From an uncultured Gammaproteobacteria bacterium (GTDB lineage Bacteria > Pseudomonadota > Gammaproteobacteria > Halothiobacillales > Halothiobacillaceae), in assembly GCA_938004235.1 (NCBI GenBank), contig CALKWL010000061.1, forward strand, positions 1-11,788: 11,788 bases of DNA. Direction: 5' to 3'. Shown here piece after piece: positions 7,041 through 11,788 of the stretch; position 1 is the stretch's first letter; each line of letters starts with the position of its first letter. A program made the position numbers and the translations under genes. Under the pieces are notes generated by a model. It did not search any database and was not told where the DNA came from. It was given only the letters and a program-made list of their open reading frames with translations.

Positions 7041-7661
7041 TTAATCACGAACACGAGCAGGTACACCCATGACGGTTGCTCCATCGGGCACCTCCGCAAT
7101 AACCGCGGCACCCGCCGCCACCATGACCCGCGCGCCGATGGAGACGAGCTGCCGCACGCTCGCACCGATCCCCACCCAACTCAAATCACCCACCCGCACC
7201 CCACCAGCAAGCCGGGCTCCCGGACTCACATGCACGGCATCCCCCAGCACGCAGTCGTGGTCAATGCTGCAACCCGTGTTCAGAATCGCGCCAAATCCAA
7301 CCATGGCATTCACATTTACTACCGCCCCCGCGAAAACCACCGAGCCCTCTCCCAGCACGGCATAGCGACTCACCACAGCACGCGGATGGACAATGACCGG
7401 CAATACACCACCTGCCTTACGCACCAGTTCCATCTTGGTTCGACGAACGGAGTTATTCCCGATAGCGACCGCCACACCATCAAACTCCGCCAGCGTTTCG
7501 AGCAAGTCTCCGGTTCTACCGGCCACACACCAAGCTCCGTTGCGTGCCCGCTCCGGCCAGGCATCGTCAAAAAACACCACAGAACCCCAGCCACAGCACT
7601 CCGCCGTATCCGCGACAACCTTGCCGTGACCACTGGCTCCCAAAATAGCCAAACGCTTCAT
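7041..7661 (-). CDS. PglD/NeuD-family UDP-4-amino-sugar N-acetyltransferase
   Basis: Predicted to acetylate the C4 amine of a UDP-4-amino-4,6-dideoxy sugar with acetyl-CoA. The 206 residues begin with a Rossmann-like nucleotide-sugar domain, LAILGASGHGKVVAD (4-18). A left-handed beta-helix follows, made of hexapeptide repeats from about residue 88 to the end. The catalytic histidine of the family is H135 within NTGCSIDHDC (128-137). The C-terminus, GVPARVRD, is the usual cap. The ATG overlaps the TGA of the phosphoglycosyl transferase by one base (TGATG at 7659-7663), which suggests translational coupling. Position between the initiating transferase and the aminotransferase matches bacillosamine-type clusters. 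Members of this family also act on sialic-acid-type precursors, but no neuB/neuC homologue is present here. Confidence 0.92.
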   Translation of the reverse strand: MKRLAILGASGHGKVVADTAECCGWGSVVFFDDAWPERARNGAWCVAGRTGDLLETLAEFDGVAVAIGNNSVRRTKMELVRKAGGVLPVIVHPRAVVSRYAVLGEGSVVFAGAVVNVNAMVGFGAILNTGCSIDHDCVLGDAVHVSPGARLAGGVRVGDLSWVGIGASVRQLVSIGARVMVAAGAAVIAEVPDGATVMGVPARVRD

Positions 7662-8254
7662 CAGGGCACATTCCCGGTAAATTTACTCATCGTCGCCTCG
7701 CCCTGTGCGCTGATACCCTCCTTGACCAGCACCTTCTTGACCGTCAGGAAGAGAATTTTCAGATCCAGCCAAAATGATCGATTGTCCACATACCAAACAT
7801 CAAGCTTAAACTTTTCCTCCCAGCTCAGGGCGTTGCGGCCATTCACCTGTGCCCAACCGGTCACGCCAGGACGAACCTCATGCCGCCTTGCCTGCTCCGC
7901 CGAATACAACGGTAAATACTCCATCAATAAAGGACGAGGCCCCACAAGACTCATCTCCCCCTTGAGCACATTCCATAACTCTGGCAACTCATCCAGACTA
8001 CTGGCACGCAGAAAATTTCCAAACGACGTCAGGCGCTCCGCATCCGGCAGTAGGTTACCCTGCGAATCCACCGCATCACGCATGGTACGGAACTTGACCA
8101 TCTCAAATGGCTTGCCGTGCAACCCTGGCCGCACTTGGCGGAACAGTACCGGCGAACCCATCTTGCGGCGTACACGCCAGGCAATGAATAACAATAAAGG
8201 AGAAAACACCACCAAGGCCATAGCCGAGACCACCATATCAAACAAGCGTTTCAT
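7661..8254 (-). CDS. PglC-like initiating phosphoglycosyl transferase (bacterial sugar transferase)
   Basis: Predicted to move a phospho-sugar from a UDP-sugar to undecaprenyl phosphate, starting repeat-unit assembly on the inner membrane. At 197 residues it is the small PglC/WecP-like form without the four extra N-terminal helices of WbaP. It has KRLFDMVVSAMALVVFSPLL (2-21), the reentrant membrane helix with its Ser-Pro break; PVLFRQVRPG (35-44); FEMVKFRTM (50-58); the catalytic Asp-Glu pair in SSLDELPELWN (85-95; D88, E89); GEMSLVGPRPL (99-109); and RPGVTGWAQVNGRN. Its ATG overlaps the preceding GT4 stop as ATGA (8251-8254), so the two are probably coupled. The adjacent acetyltransferase, aminotransferase and dehydratase make UDP-diNAc-bacillosamine or a close relative its likely donor; that is inference from context. 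Confidence 0.94.
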   Translation of the reverse strand: MKRLFDMVVSAMALVVFSPLLLFIAWRVRRKMGSPVLFRQVRPGLHGKPFEMVKFRTMRDAVDSQGNLLPDAERLTSFGNFLRASSLDELPELWNVLKGEMSLVGPRPLLMEYLPLYSAEQARRHEVRPGVTGWAQVNGRNALSWEEKFKLDVWYVDNRSFWLDLKILFLTVKKVLVKEGISAQGEATMSKFTGNVP

Positions 8255-9378
8255 ATGCCCCCCAGAATCATAAGCAAGCGTCCATTCACCTTACGTACAT
8301 CAAACTTCTCTTCGGCCATTTTTCGTGACGCCAAGCCCATTGGCTCGATGGCTTCGGGGTGCTCGATAAACCATATCATTTTTTCGGCGAGGGCTTGAAC
8401 ATCAAACGCTGGCACCGAAAAACCATTTACGCCATCGACTACCGTTTCTCGGCATCCGGGCACATCAGTTGTAATTACCGGGCGCCCCACCGCCATCGCC
8501 TCTTGCGTCGAACGCGGCACGCCTTCACGGTATGAAGGCAATACAAAAACAGAACTTCCCACAATCCAATCCATTACATTAGAAACCTGACCAGGATAGC
8601 CAATCACACCACGACCAATGTAATCTTGTAACTGTTTATCAGACAAAGCATTTGGACTAGTCGTATCAGGGCTACCTAACACGACAAATTCAACTTGAGG
8701 AAAACGAACTTTAACCAAATCAGCCGCTGCTAAAAAATCAAATATACCCTTTTCCCTGAGCAAACGACCAATGAATAAAAAACGGATCTTTTCAATGGAT
8801 GGTTTAGCATAAGGAAAATCCCCTAAATCTAAACCAATACCTCCTAAAACGGACACTTGCCTGGCTTTAATCCCGTGTTTAACAAGCAATTCATCTCGAT
8901 CATCAGGATTAAGGAAAAGCAAATGGCTAATAGTTGGAAATGCGACACGGTAAAGAAACAACTGAACGCCTTGAATAAGCTTAGTTTTAAGCGCTAATCC
9001 TTCAGGTTGGTTAGTAAACGGAAAACCCAGCCCTTCCAACATCGCCACTCGCAACGGCACGCTCGCCAGCCAGGCCGCCAATGAGCCAAAAACAACCGGC
9101 TTTACAAAATAGCTAAAGACAACATCCGGCTGAAGCCGCTTAAACTCAACACGCAACGCCAGCATCATCTTTAGATCAGCGAAAGGATTCAAACCAGAGC
9201 GTGATAGGCGGTAATCCACCGGAACTGCGCCAATGTCTTTAACTTCAGCTCGGCTTTGCTCTGTGTAATCCATCGCAAAGGCATACACCTCATGCCGTTC
9301 TTCAACCAGCAGGCGAATCAGTGGTCCACGAAAGCCCACTAGCGAAGATGCCACCGTACCCAAAATCACAATTTTCAA
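8251..9378 (-). CDS. GT4-family glycosyltransferase (PglA-like position), TTG start
   Basis: A 375-residue GT-B fold retaining glycosyltransferase. The N-terminal acceptor domain starts KIVILGTVASSLVGFRGPLI, and MLEGLGFPF (113-121) is typical of the polysaccharide-locus branch. The C-terminal donor domain has FIGRLLREKG (202-211), VVLGSPD, PSYREGVPRSTQEAMAVGRP (281-300) with the E-x7-E pair E285/E293, and VPGCRETVVDGVNG. It probably adds the second sugar to the undecaprenyl-linked first sugar made by the overlapping downstream transferase, as PglA does with GalNAc; the donor is unknown. The start codon is TTG at 9376-9378, preceded by GGA (9388-9390) at 9 bases. No ATG upstream keeps the conserved N-terminus. 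Base composition is mixed: AT-richer between about 8560 and 9010 and GC-richer at both ends. Confidence 0.93.
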   Translation of the reverse strand: MKIVILGTVASSLVGFRGPLIRLLVEERHEVYAFAMDYTEQSRAEVKDIGAVPVDYRLSRSGLNPFADLKMMLALRVEFKRLQPDVVFSYFVKPVVFGSLAAWLASVPLRVAMLEGLGFPFTNQPEGLALKTKLIQGVQLFLYRVAFPTISHLLFLNPDDRDELLVKHGIKARQVSVLGGIGLDLGDFPYAKPSIEKIRFLFIGRLLREKGIFDFLAAADLVKVRFPQVEFVVLGSPDTTSPNALSDKQLQDYIGRGVIGYPGQVSNVMDWIVGSSVFVLPSYREGVPRSTQEAMAVGRPVITTDVPGCRETVVDGVNGFSVPAFDVQALAEKMIWFIEHPEAIEPMGLASRKMAEEKFDVRKVNGRLLMILGGI

Positions 9379-9526
9379 TTTTTAATATCCATTCAGATTC
9401 ATCGACTGCCAGCGACAAAAATCATGTTAAGCCACTCCAGGTTATTAATCACAATCCCAAGTAGCTTTACTGCAATACATTGCTCGCATCCAACTAGGTT
9501 TTAATAATTGAAAAACATAACCGACC
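9379..9526. other. Intergenic gap between wzy and the GT4 gene
   Basis: This gap of 148 bases is wide for an otherwise tight cluster. On the minus strand only trivial open frames (under 15 codons) occur. I see no strong terminator hairpin. A promoter that restarts transcription for the GT4-to-dehydratase block could lie here, but I found no convincing -35/-10 pair. Confidence 0.4.
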
Positions 9527-10690
9527 TCATCTTGGACGCAAAGACGCGAACCCAGTTCTTGTCACATACCAAGCAGAGAAAACAACAGCCAAACCAAGCC
9601 AGAAGTACCAGTTCCTTAAATTATAATTAAAAAAACCATAGGCAAACGGAGCAAGTAAAAATAGAAAATACACACTAAACCGAGCCCTATAATACAGAGA
9701 ATAAAGAAATAAAAGAAAGATCACAAACCCTATAACACCATATTGAAAAAGCAAACCAGCCCATGTTGAATGAATTTCAAGATCACCTGTAACCCCCCCG
9801 TGATATCTATCAAATGCGCCTTCACCAGCGCCAAACATCAAATATTCAGGATAAAGATACAAGCGCTCAAACCCCCTCGCACCAAGGGAGTCATCAGCAT
9901 CCCCCTCATAAAACCTTGAAATATAAAACTCAAATTTATCAATAAAATCAGGCTGCCCCAACCACCAGAAAACAAGGTAAACAAAACCAAACAACGCAAC
10001 GAAAAATGCTAACAGTTTGAAGACACCAATTCGTAAATACGCACCAGAACCAAAGAAATCCTTCAGCATCAATAAGCTTGACAACAAAAACAGAATCAAA
10101 ATCCCCACAGAAGCCGATCTAGAAGCGGAGTAAAAAACAAGCCCCCCCCCCAAAACCGACCCCAAAAATGATGGCAACCAACTTTGCCACAAAACATGCC
10201 CAATGACAGAAACCATAACTATTGTCCAAAGAACCCAATTCGACATTTGATTGGGGTCATTAAAGAATGCCATCGAGCGAACACCAGAAAATGACCCACC
10301 CACTCCAGCAACAACCAACACCAATTGAACAACCAACGATGCAAAAATCAAATAAAAGAAATAATAATAAAACCGAATTTCTGAATTAGAAAAAAGCGCA
10401 ACAACAACCAAAAAAATCAAGAAACCATACAAATAATACACCACAGCAAGAATTGACCTATAATCATCAAATACTAAATAAGCAAAAACCCCCACTAAAA
10501 TAGCGTAGACAACAAAAGCTGCCGCAAAAAAAGATGACCTATCTATATAAAACGGACGTAAAAAACCAAAACCTAAAACAATAAAAAGTGCACCAAAAAT
10601 ATTCGACACCTGAGGCAAACCACTCTGCCACAAATAAACAGGGGAAAGCGTAACTGCCAAAAAAAATGTCGTAACAACAAGACTATTCAA
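9527..10690 (-). CDS. Wzy-type O-antigen/polysaccharide polymerase
   Basis: A 387-residue integral membrane protein with about ten or more hydrophobic segments spread over its length. It carries motifs of the O-antigen polymerase/ligase superfamily: FFNDPNQMSN (first cytoplasmic/periplasmic boundary region), YSASRSA, and a large soluble loop with a GAGEG motif followed by EIHSTWAGLLFQYG, the usual G-x-G...H-S/N block. It should polymerise undecaprenyl-linked repeat units in the periplasm. WaaL-type ligases look similar, but the location beside repeat-unit glycosyltransferases favours polymerase. I chose TTG at 10690 because GGAG (10697-10700) lies 6 bases before it; TTG at 10702 would add four residues but has no ribosome site. 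The gene is AT-rich and contains a run of ten G (coding strand, 10142-10151) and another of seven G (9793-9799), both able to slip and shift frame. Confidence 0.88.
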   Translation of the reverse strand: MNSLVVTTFFLAVTLSPVYLWQSGLPQVSNIFGALFIVLGFGFLRPFYIDRSSFFAAAFVVYAILVGVFAYLVFDDYRSILAVVYYLYGFLIFLVVVALFSNSEIRFYYYFFYLIFASLVVQLVLVVAGVGGSFSGVRSMAFFNDPNQMSNWVLWTIVMVSVIGHVLWQSWLPSFLGSVLGGGLVFYSASRSASVGILILFLLSSLLMLKDFFGSGAYLRIGVFKLLAFFVALFGFVYLVFWWLGQPDFIDKFEFYISRFYEGDADDSLGARGFERLYLYPEYLMFGAGEGAFDRYHGGVTGDLEIHSTWAGLLFQYGVIGFVIFLLFLYSLYYRARFSVYFLFLLAPFAYGFFNYNLRNWYFWLGLAVVFSAWYVTRTGFASLRPR

Positions 10691-10696
10691 AATACA

Positions 10697-10700
10697 CTCC
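10697..10700 (-). promoter_or_regulatory. Ribosome binding site deciding the wzy start
   Basis: GGAG on the minus strand, 6 bases before the TTG at 10688-10690. It lies inside the codons that a TTG start at 10702 would use, and no comparable site precedes that upstream codon. Confidence 0.6.
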
Positions 10701-10708
10701 AAGTAAAA

Positions 10709-11533
10709 TCAATAACCAATAATACGATTAATGAATTGACGCACCTTGAATGGAAGAAACGCGAGCATGAAAATTATATACGGAATGGGGTAATAATAAA
10801 CCGGAGCCTCTAAATCACGCATTGATTTTAATTTAATATTCAAATCACTAAGGACATAAAAAAATCTACGTCTACGCTCAAAACTCTGCCCGGAATGAAC
10901 ACGCTTAAAGACAAGCGCGGCTGGAGTATAATAAAGCACCGCCCCACTCTTAAGAAGCCTTACCCAGAGGTCATAATCAACCTGCATCTTTCTGTGCTCA
11001 TCATAACCAGAAACTCGATCAAGAGAGAGCCTTCTCATTAGCACTGAACTATGACCAATAGGATTCCTGAAATAAAATTTACGCTTTGATAAAATGTGCG
11101 CTGATAACTCGCAAGGATCAATATCCGTACAGCCAATATCAACACTGCCTTCACCTTCAAAGATCGTAGCTTGAGTTCCGACAAGATCAGCATCTGGAAA
11201 CTTACTAATAACCATGACTTGTGCGCCTAACTTAGAAGAGCACCACAAATCATCAGCATCAATATTTGCCACCCACTCTCCTGATGAGCTCTGGAGCGCC
11301 AAGTTCAAAGCTGCTGACCTTCCAATTCCACCAGTTCTAATTAATTTCACCGGAAAATTAAATTCAGATATAACCCTTTCTACAATTTCGCACGTATTAT
11401 CAGATGATCCATCATCAACAATAATCATTTCGTATGGAGCATAGATCTGGGCTTTAACTGAACGCAATGAATCTTCGATAAAATCCTTACCATTTTTGAC
11501 TGTCATTATAACGGAAACAGATAATTCACTCAT
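10709..11533 (-). CDS. Family 2 glycosyltransferase (GT-A fold)
   Basis: A 274-residue GT2 enzyme, probably inverting, acting at the cytoplasmic face on a lipid-linked repeat unit. It starts with the canonical SVSVIMTVKNGKDFIEDSL (5-23), then MIIVDDGSSDNT (36-47; the nucleotide-binding D40-D41). GIGRSAALNLAL (69-80) follows, then ANIDADDLW (89-97) with the metal-binding D-x-D type motif. A VDYDLWVRLL segment in the acceptor region corresponds to the family's E/D-D-x-D-L-W block. A hydrophobic stretch near the C-terminus (PIPYIIFMLAFLPF) may anchor it to the membrane. It is AT-rich like wzy and sits about 18 bases upstream of the wzy TTG, so the two are probably co-transcribed. Donor and linkage cannot be predicted. 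The ATG at 11533 has no strong ribosome site. Confidence 0.93.
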   Translation of the reverse strand: MSELSVSVIMTVKNGKDFIEDSLRSVKAQIYAPYEMIIVDDGSSDNTCEIVERVISEFNFPVKLIRTGGIGRSAALNLALQSSSGEWVANIDADDLWCSSKLGAQVMVISKFPDADLVGTQATIFEGEGSVDIGCTDIDPCELSAHILSKRKFYFRNPIGHSSVLMRRLSLDRVSGYDEHRKMQVDYDLWVRLLKSGAVLYYTPAALVFKRVHSGQSFERRRRFFYVLSDLNIKLKSMRDLEAPVYYYPIPYIIFMLAFLPFKVRQFINRIIGY

Positions 11534-11656
11534 AACTAGCTTGAAACCCCAATTTTCATAAACACGCAGCCCGATGCCAAAGAATTCTTGTGATGACCAA
11601 CGAAATCACGCTCACAAATCCTAAGCATCAAATTCATTCACTGACGAATTTAAGTT
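11534..11656. other. Intergenic region between galE remnant and GT2 gene
   Basis: This AT-rich gap of 123 bases has no gene. On the minus strand AAATTC and GAATTT form a 6-bp inverted repeat just after the galE stop (about 11631-11652), too weak to call a terminator. No clear promoter was found. Confidence 0.45.
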
Positions 11657-11743
11657 TTATCCATCATAACCGTTCGGATTTTTCTTTTGCCACAACCAAA
11701 GGTCAGCGCACATCTCTTCTATTCCACGTGCAGTGCGCCATCC
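11657..11743 (-). CDS. galE: C-terminal fragment of UDP-glucose 4-epimerase (GalE), cut by contig end
   Basis: The last 28 codons plus TAA (11657-11659) of an open frame that enters from the right edge. Its residues run GWRTARGIEEMCADLWLWQ and then KKNPNGYDG, matching the conserved end of GalE-type epimerases (a Trp-containing segment, E-M-C-x-D-x-W-x-W-Q, then N-P-x-G-Y). GalE interconverts UDP-Glc/UDP-Gal, and in some members UDP-GlcNAc/UDP-GalNAc, which would supply a Gal or GalNAc donor to the glycosyltransferases here. The genomic part stops at 11743, exactly where adapter sequence begins, so nothing can be said of the active site. Identification rests on a short tail, but the pattern is distinctive. 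Confidence 0.8.
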   Translation of the reverse strand, partial: GWRTARGIEEMCADLWLWQKKNPNGYDG

Positions 11744-11788
11744 AGATCGGAAGAGCGTCGTGTAGGGAAAGAGTGTAGATCTCGGTGG
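11744..11788 (-). other. Illumina P5/TruSeq universal adapter, reverse complement, not genomic
   Basis: These 45 bases begin AGATCGGAAGAGCGTCGTGT and are the exact reverse complement of the last 45 bases of the P5/TruSeq universal adapter. With bases 1-50 they make an apparent terminal inverted repeat that is purely technical. Confidence 0.99.

Noticed and set aside
7230..8273. 347-codon plus-strand frame
   Set aside because: It is antisense to the acetyltransferase and phosphoglycosyl transferase, both of which have full catalytic motifs; the frame's peptide has no recognisable family features.
11590..11778. Plus-strand 62-codon frame ending in IGRASCRERV
   Set aside because: Its last third is translated adapter sequence and the rest overlaps the galE tail and spacer on the opposite strand.
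1..11788. Terminal inverted repeats suggesting a transposon or linear element
   Set aside because: Both copies are the Illumina P5 adapter.

Overview
This is one protein-dense stretch of a bacterial chromosome. Every credible gene lies on the minus strand, so biological order runs from high to low coordinates. The two ends are not genomic: bases 1-50 and 11744-11788 are inward-facing copies of the Illumina P5/TruSeq universal adapter. The genuine insert is about 51-11743. The protein families (proteobacterial-type GlmS, GalE, a WbpM/PglF-type dehydratase, a PhnD-type lipoprotein) suggest a Gram-negative proteobacterium, probably gammaproteobacterial. I cannot name a genus from sequence alone.

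Layout in transcription order: the last 28 codons of a galE-type UDP-glucose 4-epimerase (11743-11657); a family 2 glycosyltransferase; a multispanning Wzy-type polymerase with a ten-G coding tract; a family 4 glycosyltransferase with a TTG start; a PglC-like phosphoglycosyl transferase; a PglD/NeuD-like sugar N-acetyltransferase; a DegT/DnrJ/EryC1 aminotransferase; a DUF218 (YdcF/ElyC-like) membrane protein; a membrane-bound WbpM/PglF-type nucleotide-sugar 4,6-dehydratase broken by a one-base frameshift near 3154; a spacer holding four long inverted repeats; glmS; a 245-base gap; and a PhnD-type substrate-binding lipoprotein cut off by the left adapter.

The genes fit one pathway for a surface glycan started on N,N'-diacetylbacillosamine or a close relative. 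GlmS supplies glucosamine-6-phosphate for UDP-GlcNAc. The dehydratase, aminotransferase and acetyltransferase would convert UDP-GlcNAc to a UDP-2,4-diacetamido-2,4,6-trideoxyhexose. The PglC-like enzyme would load that sugar onto undecaprenyl phosphate. The GT4 and GT2 enzymes would extend it, perhaps with Gal or GalNAc supplied by GalE, and Wzy would polymerise the repeat unit. No flippase, chain-length regulator, ligase or oligosaccharyltransferase is present; they may lie beyond the right edge. The repeat-unit-specific genes (GT2, wzy) are clearly AT-richer than the precursor genes, the usual pattern of a variable polysaccharide locus.

I see no CRISPR array, tRNA, rRNA or intact transposase. 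The points most worth a second look are the G10 tract in wzy (possible phase variation), the hairpin cluster upstream of glmS, the frameshift in the dehydratase, and the adapter ends.
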